Assembly: GCA_011799875.1 (NCBI GenBank)
Contig: CM022299.1
Coordinates: 208,388,070-208,452,069 of the forward strand
Length of the DNA stretch: 64,000 nucleotides
DNA from: Thinopyrum elongatum
Taxonomy: Eukaryota; Streptophyta; Magnoliopsida; Poales; Poaceae
Direction of reading: 5' to 3'
In this document: positions 1 to 10,559 of the stretch, piece after piece
How positions within the stretch are numbered: the first letter of the stretch is position 1
How the letters are laid out: the number at the start of each line of letters is the position of its first letter
Translations under genes and position numbers: made by a program
Notes under the pieces: generated by a model
What the model was told of the DNA's origin: nothing
Databases searched by the model: none
The model's input: only the letters and a program-made list of their open reading frames with translations

Positions 1-58
1 GATTAGTCTGATAATCATTTTCCTTTCCATTGTTTTGTTTAACGGGGGCGTCACAAGT

Positions 59-71
59 TGGTATCAGAGCC
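59..71 (+). other. Primer-binding site, tRNA-iMet type
   Basis: TGGTATCAGAGCC lies three bases after the LTR end at 55. This is the usual plant initiator-Met tRNA complement and fixes the element orientation as plus. Confidence 0.8.
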
Positions 72-1196
72 GACTGACTGTAGGAACCCCCCTTTCCAAC
101 TCCTGGCCGAAGTTGAGTCTAGTGGTCCAAAACTATTTTACTAACTTGGCTGTGTGGCTTACGGGCCCCGTCGCCAATTGTGGTATTAGGATCTTTTACT
201 CCTCGACCTTTATTCTGGGACTCTTGATCTCTCTCCTATGCAGCGTTACTATCGAGTGCCGAGGGTGAAACCTCATGTAGCACTTCTGATGTTAACTCTG
301 TAGAGTAGCTATTCGGTCGTGGTCATCGAGGGTGATTCCCCCTTCACCACTTCCGGTAACGACGCTGTCGTGCAACACATCAAGTGTGAACCCATCGAGG
401 GTGAATCCTCCGAGTTCACCTTGACAGACACATCGAGTAGGAATCCAACGAGGGTGATACCTCGGATTCCCCTGATGTTATGGACACACGGATGCTTTGA
501 CTTTACACTGTTACTTAGGAAGGTGGGTCGGCCCTGAGGGGTACCCGCGTGCGCCTGAGTGGCGAGTGTTGTGAAGACGGGTGCCAGTGTGGTGCCCGAG
601 TGGTGAATACGAGGCGTGGCCGGGCATTCATGGCCCTTGCCGCAAGTCCTCGAGACAGGGCGACGGGGTCACATATTTCGTGAGTCTCTGCTCGTTATCG
701 CAAGCCCTAGTCCATTAACGATTTGGATATTTGATCCGAGCAGGCCTCTGGTCTGATAGCACTAACCATCACGTGGGCATAGTATGGGCGTTCTGCATCG
801 TAGCATCAGCCGAAAGCTCTGTCAGACGTCTAGTTCAGCCTTGCGGCCGGGACGGACAGGCGCCCCCCTGGTGCCTGGCTTCCCCCTGCACGCAACGACT
901 CGGAGTGCACAGGGCGATGGCCCAAGACCTCTGAGCGCTTAGGATGTAGACCGACGGGGACCTCTCTGCTGAGCTCTAGGTAGGGTTGCGATGTGTCGTT
1001 TGGCCGAGGCCGGGCATGACCCAGGAAAGTGTGTCCGGCCGGAGTTAATCGAGCGTGTTGGGTAAGTTGGTGCACCCCTGCAGGGAAGAACATTTCTATC
1101 GATAGCCGGTCCTACGGTAAAGGACACTCGGAGTTGTATCCCGATCGATACAACTAGAACTGGACCCTTGAGACGTTAACAGGTTGATGACTGTAT

Positions 1197-1322
1197 TGGC
1201 TCTGGGATCGCTTTCTCACAGGGAGTCGAGAAAGGATCTCAGGACGAGGTTTGATGACTTTATGGCTCTGGGATTGCTTTCTCGCAGGGAGTCGAGAAAG
1301 GATCTCTGGGTGAGGTTGATAT
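1197..1322 (+). repeat. Tandem duplication, 66-bp unit
   Basis: A block starting TGGCTCTGGGAT and containing AGGGAGTCGAGAAAGGATCTC is present twice with a 66-base period inside the non-coding interior of element 1. The copies differ at a few positions. Confidence 0.8.
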
Positions 1323-1965
1323 TATTACTGCTACATTATATGGTATTGTTCTACTCTCTTCTATTGCTGCAAGACCGCTGAAGATGCTAGTCTTCGATAG
1401 GACTAGGCTCTTCTCTCTATTCTGGCATTTCTGCAGCCCAGTCCACATATACAGCCTCCCTTTGATAATGTTGCATATGTAGTGTAGATCCTTGCTTGTT
1501 GAGTACTTCAGAGTACTCACGGTTGCTTTCTTCCCTTTTTTCTCCCCATATCAGTTTGACGTGACCAAGATGACGGAGCCCCCTGAGACAGATGCCCCGA
1601 CGATCGCTACTACTACTACCCAGACGATGGATACTACTACGAGTTGATTGACGACCAGGAGTAGGATCGGAGGGTCCCAGGCAGGAGGCCTTCGCCTTTC
1701 GATCGTAGTGTTTTATTTTGCTCCGCCTTTCTAAAGGCCTTTCTGTTTCTATTTCATATCTGTACACAGATATCTGATGCTTCCGCTGACGCTTGTTCGC
1801 AAGCTTATGTATTCGAGCCCTCGAGGCCCCTGGCTTGTAATATAAAGCTTGTATGACTTTATTTATGTTTTAGAGTTGTGTTGTGATATCTTCCCGTGAG
1901 TCCTTAGGCTTGATCGTGTGCATTTGCATGTATGATTAGTGCACGATCGGGCCGGGGGCGTCACA

Positions 1966-2535
1966 AGGGGGAAAGGGTCCTTCGGGCAGGCCTTATTCAG
2001 GTCTATGAAGTCTATGCACAGCCTCCATTTCCCATTTGCCTTGCGCACTACCACTGGGTTTGCTAACCACATTGGATGCAGCACTCCCCTGACTAAACCA
2101 GTTGCTTCAAGTTTCTTGATTTCCTCGGCAATAAACTGCTGCCGCTCCAAAGCTTGCTTTCTGACCTTCTGCTTGACGGGCCGAGCATGAGGGAAGACAG
2201 CAAGGTGGTGCTCGATTACCTCCCTGCGAACACCGGGGATGTCAGATGGTTGCCAAGCAAACACATCGACATTCGCCTGCATAAAGGCAACGAGCGTGCT
2301 TTCCTATTTGTCATCAAGGTTGGCGCTGATGGTGAACATACCGCCAACACCATCCTGCCTTGCCGGGACCTTCTTCACAGCAGGTGAAGCAACCTTGGAT
2401 CTCTTACTAGTGGAACTCTCTGGCAGGTCATCAACAGGTGCAGCGCACTCCGGAGAGGCGTGCTTCCCGGATTCCTTGCCGGCATCTCTGCTAGCCTTCT
2501 TTTCCTTCTTTGTTCCTAGGCGGGAACTGCGGCTT
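1966..2535 (-). pseudogene. Reverse transcriptase N-terminal fragment of element 2
   Basis: The minus-strand frame reads ...ANVDVFAWQPSDIPGV..., then WLANPVVVRKANGKWR and DLNKACPKDPFPL, the start of a Ty3/gypsy reverse transcriptase of the Tat type. It stops abruptly at the element 1 LTR, before the catalytic YVDD block. A stop and a frame change occur upstream of this core (near 2283-2303). The basic and acidic stretch before it (about 2310-2530) is the linker between protease and RT. Confidence 0.8.
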
Positions 2536-4113
2536 TGATACGTCTCCAACATATCTATAATTTTTCCTTGTTCCATGCTGTTATATTATCATTCTTGGAT
2601 GTTTTACAATCATTTTATAGCAACTTTATATCACTTTTTGGGACTAACCTATTGACATAGTGCCCAGTGCCAGTTGCTGTTTTTTGCTTGTTTTTTACTT
2701 CGCAGAAAATCAATACCAAACGGAGTCCAAACACAGCAAAACTTTTTGGAGAATTTTTCTAGACCAGAAGACACCTGTTGGGCCAAAGAAGTACCAGAGG
2801 GGGGCTCCGAGGGGAGCACAACCCACCTGGGTGCGCCTGGGGGCCCAGGCGCGCGCTGGTGGGTTGTGCCCACCTCGGCCGCCTCCCGCACCGCCTCTTT
2901 GCTCTATAAATACCTCAAAAATCCAAAAACCCTAGGGGAGTCGACGAAACACAATTACAGCCGCTGCAAGTTCCAGAACCACCAGATCCAATCTAGACAC
3001 CATCACGGAGGGGTTCATCATCCTCATTGGTGCCTCTCCGATGATGCGTGAGTAGTTCATTGTAGACCTATGGGTCCGTAGTTAGTAGCTAGATGGCTTC
3101 CTCTCTCTCTTTTGATTCTCAATACAATGGTCTCTTGGAGATCTATTTGATGTAACTCTTTTTGCGGTGTGTTTGTTGGGATCCGATGAACTCTGAGTTT
3201 ATGATCAGATCTATTTTATCCATGAAAGTTATTTGAGTTTCTTTGATCTCTTATATGCATGATTACTAATAGCCTCATATTTCTTCTTCAAATCTTTGGT
3301 TTAGTTAGGCCGACTAGATCGATTTTTCTTGCCATGGGAAGAGGTGCTTTGTGATGGGTTCGGCCGTGCGGTGTTCTTTCCCAGTGACAGAAGGGGCAGC
3401 AAGACACGTATTGATCGTTGCTATTAAGGATAACAAGATGTGGTCTATTCCTACATGAATAGATCTTGTCTACATCATGTCATCGTTCTTATTGCATTAC
3501 TCTGTTTCTCCATGAACTTAATACACTAGATGCATGCTGGATAGCGGTCGATGTGTGGAGTAATAGTAGTAGATGCAGGCAGGAGTCGGTCTACTAATCT
3601 TGGACGTGATGCCTATATAATGATCATTGCCTGGATATCGTCATAATTATTTGAAGTTCTATCAATTGCCCAACAGTAATTTGTTTACCCACCGTATGTT
3701 ATTTTTCTCGAGAGAAGACACTAGTGAAATCTACGGCCCCCGGGTCTATTCTTTATCATATTTGCTTTGAGATCTATTTTTATTTGCTTTTGTTTTCAGA
3801 TCTATTATTCTAAAAACCTAAAGTACCTTGCTGCACTTTTTCTTTCTTTATTTTATTTTGTTTTATTGCGAGATCTATTTATCCAAAATCATACAAACCA
3901 ATCTATCTTTTACCCGAGAGGGATTGACAACCCCTCTTACGCGTCGGGTTGCAAGTATTTGTTTTTTGTGTGCAGGTACCGTTTACATAGTGTTGCTTGG
4001 TTCTCCTACTGGTTCGATAACCTTGGTTTCATAACTGAGGGAAATACCTATCGTAGCTGTGCTGCATCATCCCTTCCTCTTCGGGGAAAAACTGACGCGG
4101 ACACGATCCATCA
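2536..4113 (+). mobile_element. Solo LTR, TGATACGTCTCC family (family A), with target duplication
   Basis: The block begins TGATACGTCTCCAAC and ends GATCCATCA, and is flanked by GGCTT at 2531-2535 and 4114-4118. A TATA-like CTATAAATACC lies near 2902. No internal region or second LTR is present, so it is a recombined solo LTR. It splits the polyprotein of element 2. Related copies on the minus strand are at 40374-41973 (full) and 49487-49706 (fragment). Confidence 0.92.
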
Positions 4114-4118
4114 GGCTT

Positions 4119-4545
4119 CTGCAGCCTCAACTGCTACCGCGTCCCGGTACATCTTGTCCACACATATGATTATGTCTTTCTTGTCTGATGGGACGGAAAT
4201 GACGCCCATCGGCCCTCGTATCTTCAAAGTATTGTATGCGTAGTGGGATGCTGCCATGAACTTTGCCAGAGCTGGACGCCCAAGAATCCCATTGTATGGC
4301 AGGGGAAGTTCAACAATGTCAAACACGACCCTCTCGGTTTGATAGGTCAGTTCTCCACCAAATGTTACCGGTAGTGTAATCTTTCCCTTAGGACGGCTCC
4401 TACCGTGGTTGATTCCTTGGAACGTATCAGTAACCTTGAGCTCTTCATCAGGGAGCTGTAGCTTGCTGACAACTTTGGGGGAGATCAGATTCAGCCCAGC
4501 CCGCCGTCAACTAGCATCTTTGTGACTTTAAGGTTGCGGATTGTT
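4119..4545 (-). pseudogene. Retropepsin-like protease region of element 2
   Basis: The minus-strand translation gives a LVDGG-type active-site stretch near 4510 with poor frame, then a clear segment with PYNGILGRPALAKFMA (about 4250-4300), the conserved end of gypsy proteases in this lineage. The stop following EAAEA is at the solo LTR insertion. Frameshifts are present, so no product is expected. Confidence 0.65.
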
Positions 4546-4559
4546 GGTGAAACCAACAA

Positions 4560-5327
4560 CGGCAAACACCCTACTGCGGTGGTGCGGTCAGGGTGATCCT
4601 CTTCATCAAAGATGATAGGCGTGCGGGACCACTTGAGCGGCTTCCGGGAGTCTGCAGCTGGCTCCACGGCATTGACCTCACGTGCCCACTACTTGAGCTG
4701 GCGGTGAGAGGAGTGTAGGGATGCACCTCCGTCAATGCACATGGCTTCAGTTGCTTTCTGGAATTCTTGCTCGCTGGTTTCTTCCTGATCTTCTTCATCA
4801 CTCACATCATCCCCTTCTTTCTAATCACGGCCTCTAGCAGGCTTCTCTTTTTGCTGAGGGGCCTTGCCGCGGCGGCCCCCTCTACTGCCACGGCCTTTTC
4901 CGCCAGCACCTTCCTAGTCTCTCTCCCTGTCGCGCTTCTCATATTCTGCCTTTTGCTTTTTAACAAGCTGCTCAACTTGGTGGCATTCTTGGAGATCATG
5001 ACCTTTAGTGCGGTGGATTTTGCAGTATGGTCCGTCGGACTTCCTAGCTTTCTCTGCCACTGCAGCCTCCCGGCAATCAGCGCACGCGGCAGCTTCCTTA
5101 CCGGGGGCTTCGGTTTTGGCCTTCTTGCCAGTGCCGAGATCGCCAGAGGCCTCAACAGCCAATACTGACTTCTCCTTGCGTTTCTTCTTGCACTTCCGAC
5201 TCCTCCTCTTCGGGTTAGCGGTCTCGTCATCGTCCTTCAAATCAACCTCGACGCCATCCTCCTCCCTGGGGAGTCGCCTTCCTTCCTCAAGCCCAAGCAC
5301 ATTTATCCGCCAAGGTGTACAACTCAT
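4560..5327 (-). pseudogene. Gag C-terminal region with zinc-knuckle-like motif, element 2
   Basis: The minus-strand frame 5327-4914 is highly charged (runs of Lys/Arg and Glu/Asp) and ends with YCKIHRTKGHDLQEC, a Cys-His-His-Cys arrangement typical of gypsy gag nucleocapsids. The frame then shifts to 4802-5230 and 4571-4801. It follows the gag core at 5425-6006 in another frame. Confidence 0.6.
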
Positions 5328-5424
5328 TGACGGTCTTGGGAAGCCGGACGTTCATTTTGGACCATATCCTTCTATTGTGCATGTTCGAGTGGAACGTGGC
5401 AATCACAGCTGCTGGATGTATCTC

Positions 5425-6006
5425 TCAAATGTTATGGTGCACTCGACTGAACCTTTGCATATACTTCCGCAAGCTCTCCCCTTCCTTCTGTGGAAGGGCT
5501 TGCAAGTCACTGGGCCGCTCGGGCTCTTGGTGGCCACCCGTGAAGGCGCCAACAAATTCATTGCACAAGTCAGCCCATGACAAAATGGAATTCTCTGGCA
5601 GGTGCATCAGCCAAGACCTCATGTTTGGCTTGAGTGCCAAAGGGAAGTAGTTGGCGAACACCTTCTCATCCCTGCCCCCGGCGGCTTGAACGGCAATTGT
5701 GTAAATGCTCAAGAACTCTGCCGGGTTTAGCTTTCCATCGTATTTCTCTGGTAACTCTGGCTTGAAGACCCAGGCAGATGGCCAGCGGACCTGCCGCAGC
5801 TTGCGAGTGAAGGCAGGGCACCCAACCTCGTAAGGCAAGTACCCGCCATCACTGGGCGCGGGTTCGTTAACGTCTGGGCCATTGCGCCTGTCAGATTGAC
5901 GGTGGGTCTCCCTGTGCCGCTCTATAGTGACGCGCGCATCTTCCCTCCGTCGATCTTCCAGGACCCACCGCTGATCCCGGTGGGTCCGTGGGTCCGACGA
6001 GGCCAT
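5425..6006 (-). pseudogene. Gag capsid core (retrotrans_gag) of element 2
   Basis: About 193 residues. The central part has the gag capsid pattern: FKPELPEKYDGKLNPAEFL, a transmembrane-free helical region with WLMHLPENSILSWADLCNEF, and a final KEGESLRKYMQRFSRV. This arrangement is that of plant gypsy gag proteins, which pack the RNA. The frame then breaks, so the polyprotein is not intact. Confidence 0.75.
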
Positions 6007-6932
6007 CGATGCTTCGTTGGGTTCGCGGATGGGTTGCTCTTGCTGCTGTCGCCTCTAGGGTTGCTGTCGCGGAGGGGACTGCACCGTCAGTGCGGCTCCC
6101 TCGACACGGCCATCAGCCTAGGCTGCTGTTGCTGTTCGCGGGTACCGTGATGGCTCTACCTGCTGCGATCTTCCAGCTTCAGCGAAGCCGATCAAACTCT
6201 GGATGGTGGCCCTCCACTCATCCATTTGATCAGCCGCCGATGGGAATCTCAGTAGGAGTTGGGCCCGCGCCATGGCTTTCATAGCTGTGCTTGGCATAGA
6301 TGATGAGGCAGACCGCGACGTTGCTCGACTCCTGGTAGTACCAGCAGGGGCGTCGCCGTGTTCTCGCCGCTGCGAGCCGGTCGCCACAACCGTTCGGTGA
6401 TGAGTAGGTCGCGCTCAGGGATTGGCAACCCTGTTCGGCGCTCCGTCTTGCTCGCCTTGCTCCGGGCAAGGCACGTGCCCCGTAGCCGCACCTGTGGCAG
6501 GTATGGCTAGAGGGTCGTCGTCGTTGTGGCTGCACCAGAGCGGGCATCGTCGCTGTGGCTGCGCCCGCTGGTGCGGCAGGAAGGTGGAGACTGAATGTTC
6601 CCTCCACCCGCGGTTTGCGGGCTATGCCTATCAGGATGTTGCTGATGCTGCCCTCCCCCCGTGCCTCCCGCTCCAGCATCGTCCACGGGGGACACAACGA
6701 CGGCGCCGCCTGCGCCGGCCGCGTCTACCGCGGTACCCACCTTACACAACACCGCCGCGGCGCCTGAGGCGTCCGCGGCCGCGTGCGAGGGGGCCTTCTA
6801 AGTGGAAGGGTGCACGGTAGCGCCGTGTTTCTTCTTGGGCGCCATGGATGAAGACAATGATGATGATGATTGACGTGTTGTTCACAACCTCGGGTTCACG
6901 CAAGCGAGTCCCTCTACCTGGTGCGCCAAAGA
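6007..6932 (-). other. Leader and N-terminal gag region of element 2
   Basis: This GC-rich stretch lies between the LTR end and the gag core. Only short, overlapping open frames on both strands are visible (for example minus 6118-6387 and 6230-6697), and I recognise no domain in them. The end next to the LTR has GGTGCGCCAAA on the plus strand, the reverse of a TGGCGC-type primer site. Confidence 0.5.
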
Positions 6933-7844
6933 TGTTGTGAGAGAACACGATCACCTATGGGGCCATCGGCCCCTTGTGGTTCGGCAAGGGGGAGGATCAC
7001 GTTGCACAAAGAGCGGAGGCCGTGAAACAGCACGACGGTGGTGACACTGGTGGTTTTTACCCAGGTTCGGGCCGCTGGGAAGCGTAAAACCTTACTCCTG
7101 CTTTGGTTGATTGGATGGAAGAACACGATGAACACGCGACGCTCAAGCCCGGCAAGGTGGCCTCGGGGAGATCTGCTACGCGCGTACAAGTGTGCAAGGG
7201 TCTGAATCCTTTGCTAGGTTGCCTTGGACCTCCTTTTATAGCTTAAGGGGTAGCCACAGTGGCAAAACAGTCTTTTATCTAGTGATTAGATAGAAAATAG
7301 TGCTATCATACCTAACTCTGACAGTTAGGACAAAGTGCATTAAATGCACTGCTAGGTGTCATGCTGAGGGTGAAGCCCGGCAAGCCTGCCGTGCCGCTTA
7401 ATCATCTTCTGCTTATCTGTTTGACACGCCTCTGGACGGGTGTCACATGAGAGTAATCTGTCTTCTAATGGGCTGCCACGTGCTTAGTGGAAGCCACTTA
7501 GTCACTTGGGGGCTCGACACCGCATTGATAAGCGATTTGCGTTGTGGAGCGGTGGAGCGGTGGTGCCTTGGCGGGAGTCCTCGCCCTTGGCGGACCCAGC
7601 AAGCCTGCCGGGGAAATCTTGGACTTGTCCCTGGGGCCGCCTCGACCTGGCCAGGCTCTCCTGCCCGGCAAGGGAGGCCTTCCCAAGGTGATGCTCTACT
7701 GTCTTGTTTGACTTGGTCTCCTTGATCTCACGAAGAGCGGTTCCTCTGGCTTGGTCTTGCTTTGTATGTTGGTGCCGGACTTGTGATGCCAGCATGCCTG
7801 TGTATAAGTCCGGGCAACAAACGTGAATGTTTATTGCACCGACA
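6933..7844 (-). repeat. 5' LTR of element 2
   Basis: On the minus strand it begins TGTCGGTGCAATAAAC at 7844 and ends CTCACAACA at 6933, followed by a TGGCGC primer-site-like sequence. A TATA box (GCTATAAAAGG) lies near 7236. The ACCCAGGTTCGGGCC box (plus strand) is at 7059-7073. A diverged copy of the central part lies in plus orientation at 49707-50165. Confidence 0.8.
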
Positions 7845-7845
7845 A

Positions 7846-8740
7846 CTGCCTTATGATCTGTCGCGCAAAAAGTTCATCTTCTGGCAACTCGCCCCTGGTC
7901 AAGTAAGCCAGATAAGGCACAGTCCAATCTGGAATAGCACGTAGAGTCGCCACCAACTGTCCCTCCGGGTCAATCAGGGATGGCTAAGTCTTCCTTTGAA
8001 GGTAACTTGACAGAAGGATTATGCAACACATCAAGGAACACATTAGGGGGAACCAGCTTACGCTGAGACCCAAGCCGGGACAATGCATCGGCTGCCTCAT
8101 TAAGCCGCTGATCTATGTGATCCACTTGATAACCTTTGAAGTGACCAGCGATGTTAGTCACTGCTTGACGGTAAGCCGCTATGAGCGGGTCTTTAGAATC
8201 CCACTATCCTAAAACTTGATGTGCCACCAGGTCTGAGTCGCCAAGACATCTAACCTGGCTCAAGTTCATCTCCTTAGCCATACGAAGCCCATGGAGCAAA
8301 GCTTCATACTCAGCTGCATTGTTAGTATAGGGAAACATGAGCCTTACGACATAACAAAATTTGTCACCACGTGGAGATTCTAAAATAACAGCCCCCGAGC
8401 CTTCCAATTGCCTGGACCCATCAAAGTGTATCGTCCAGTATGTATTGTCTGGCTTTTCCTCTGGCGCTTGCAACTCTGTCCAGTCGTTAATGAAATCCAC
8501 CAACGCTTGAGATTTGATGGCGGTTCTGGTCACATATTTCAGATGATCTGGCCCAAGCTCAATTGCCGACTTAGCAACTCTGCCCGTGGCCTCCTTGTTT
8601 TGAATAATATCTCCCAGAGGAGCTGAACTAACTACAGTGATTGGATGCCCAAGGAAATAATGCTTCAATTTGCGGCTAGCCATGAACACCCCAAATACCA
8701 ATTTCTGCCAATGTGGGTATCTTTGTTTGGACTCTGTCAA
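7846..8740 (-). pseudogene. RNase H end and second (archaeal-type) RNase H of element 3
   Basis: The minus frame 8740-8204 reads RYPHWQKLVFGVFMASRKLKHYF (end of the first RNase H) and then a second RNase H: YWTIHFDGSRQLEGSGAV, NNAAEYEALLHGLRMAKEM and GDSDLVAHQV. One stop follows, then 8161-7970 continues with VDHIDQRLNEAADALSRLGSQ. After that, PDWTVPYLAYLTRGELPEDE leads toward the integrase but is cut at 7845. The acidic residues of the RNase H core (Asp in FDGS, Glu in AEYEA, Asp in GDSD, Asp in AADALS) are present. Confidence 0.8.
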
Positions 8741-9800
8741 AACGCCACTGACATAGAAGCCGGCCGCTGGACTGGATACTCTTTGCCGGCCTCCTTGCGC
8801 TCCACGACCACTGCCACGCTCACAGCCTTATTGTTAGCCGCCACATACAGGAGCAAAGGCTCTTTGTCAATCGGAGCAGCCAAGATGGGCGGCTCAGCCA
8901 ACTGCTTCTTAAGTGCCTCAAACGCTTCATTAGCAGCATCGCTCCAGACGAAATGATCAGTCTTTTTCATCATCTGGTATAGGGGAATCGCCTTCTCACC
9001 TAGGCGGCTTATAAACCGGCTCAGGGCCGCAATACGACCCGCCAGGCGCTGAACATCATTGATACAGGCCGGCTTAGACAGAGAAGTGATTGCCTCTATT
9101 TTCTCCGGGTTAGCTTCGATGCCCCTTTCTGAAACCAGAAAACCTAGCAATTTTCCTGCTGGTACACCAAAGACACACTTGGCCGGGTTAAGCATCATCT
9201 TGTACACCCAGAGATTGTCAAAGGTTTCCTTTAAATCATCAAGCAAGGATTCCTTCTTCCTGGATTTGACCACAATGTCGTCCACATAAGCTTGAACGTT
9301 GCGTCCAATCTGCCCATGAAAGCAATTCTAAACACAGCGCTAGTAAGTCGCCTGAGCACTCTTAAGCCCAAAAGGCATAGAAACATAACAGAAAGCTCCA
9401 AAGGGGGTGATGAAGGTTGTCTTCTCCTGATCCTCAACTGCCATCTTGATCTGATGATAACCAGAATAAGCATCCAGGAAACATAAACTCTCACAACCCG
9501 TCGTGGCATCAATGATCTGGTCAATGCGGGGGAGAGCAAATGGATCAGCTAGATAAGCCTTGTTAATATCTGTGTAATCAACACACATGCGCCAAGTGCC
9601 ATTCTTTTTAAGCACAAGCACAGGGTTAGCCAACCACTGAGGATGAAAGACTTCAATTATGAACCTGGCAGCTAGGAGCCGGGCCACCTCTTCTCTAATA
9701 GCCTTATGCCTCTCCTCATTAAAACGATGGAGGAACTGTCGAATAGGTTTCATCTTAGGATCCACATTAAGGTGGTGCTCAGCGAATTCTCTCGGTACAC
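8737..9800 (-). pseudogene. Reverse transcriptase and first RNase H of element 3
   Basis: The frame 9765-9340 holds RT fingers and palm: QWLANPVLVLKKNGTWRM, CFLDAYSGYHQIKM, TPFGAFCYVSMPFGLKSAQATY. After one stop and a shift, 9285-8737 continues with the catalytic YVDDIVVKSR block, LLGFLVSERGIEANPEKI, and the thumb/connection into RNase H. The YVDD residues are intact here, unlike element 4. At least two frame changes separate these blocks. Confidence 0.85.
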
Positions 9801-9904
9801 CGACATGTCAGAAGGTTTCCATGCAAAGATGTCCCGATTCTCACGGATGAACTCGGTGAGCGCGCTTTCCTATTTGGGATCCATACCCGTCCCAATGGTG
9901 AACT

Positions 9905-10481
9905 GCTACGAAGAATCACTAGGGACAAAGTCAACTTGCTGTGTGTCCTTTGCCGACTTAAATTTGAGCAGAGGGTCCTTCTCGGTGGTGGGCTTTTTCA
10001 GAGGGGTCATATCAGCCGGGTCAACACTATCTTTATAAAACTTGAGATCATCAGTAGCACAAGCCGCCTCTGCATAACCAGCATCACTTTCTTCACATTC
10101 CAAGGCTGTCTTACGATTACCATGAACTGTAAATGTTCCTCGTGGCCCTGGCATCTTAAGCTGTAGATAAATATAACACGGGCGGGCCATGAACTTGGCA
10201 TAAGCCGGTCGTCCAAACAACGCATGATATGGACTATTGATTTTAACCACCTCAAACCAAAGTGTCTTGGCCCTGTAATTATACTCATCACCAAAGGCCA
10301 CTTCCAGAGCAATCTTCCCCACAGGGTAAGCCGGCTTGCCAGGGACAACTCCGTGAAAGACGATAGAAGACGGATTAAGATCCTTCTCTGTCAGATTCAT
10401 CCGCCGAAAAGTATCATAGTACAATATGTTGATACTGCTTCCACCATCCATAAGTACCTTCGTGAACTTATAACCGCCCAC
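9905..10481 (-). pseudogene. Protease region of element 3
   Basis: An open stretch of 191 codons on the minus strand. KVLMDGGSSINILYYDTF is the retropepsin active-site region in the form usual for this lineage (Asp-Gly-Gly), followed by HALFGRPAYAKFMA. The C-terminal third is an acidic linker before RT. The stretch itself has no stop, but neighbours are out of frame. Confidence 0.78.
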
Positions 10482-10559
10482 TTAAGGGGATACCACCAGG
10501 GCTAGATGACCCGGATCATCAACCCGGGGTGGGTGATCCGCCCGGCTCCACGTTATCGT

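Larger units (their letters stand above)
1..1965 (+). mobile_element. Non-coding LTR retrotransposon, right part (element 1)
   Basis: The window opens in an LTR whose last bases are GGGGGCGTCACA (to 55), followed by a tRNA-Met-type primer site, a long non-coding interior, and a second GGGGGCGTCACA end at 1965. The next bases break into a reverse-transcriptase reading frame on the other strand, so this element inserted into element 2. No gag or pol is readable; only a short Tyr/Asp-rich tail (in frame, stop at 1662-1664) looks coding. The LTR start, and so the LTR length, cannot be set because the left LTR is outside the window. The two LTR ends differ just inside the shared GGGGGCGTCACA, so they may not be one pair. 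Confidence 0.6.
1966..7844 (-). mobile_element. Tat-lineage Ty3/gypsy retrotransposon, 5' half (element 2)
   Basis: Read on the minus strand: 5' LTR 7844-6933, a primer-site-like TGGCGCACC just inside, leader, gag, protease, then the first part of reverse transcriptase, cut at 1966 by element 1. A solo LTR (2536-4113) interrupts it. The LTR starts directly after a readable part of element 3 polyprotein, so element 2 inserted into element 3 between the second RNase H and the integrase. Integrase and 3' LTR would lie left of the window. Coding regions carry several frameshifts. Confidence 0.75.

Noticed and set aside
1417..1767. 116-codon minus-strand frame in element 1
   Set aside because: Low-complexity, Arg/Ser-rich shadow of a Tyr/Asp-rich plus-strand tail; no domain.
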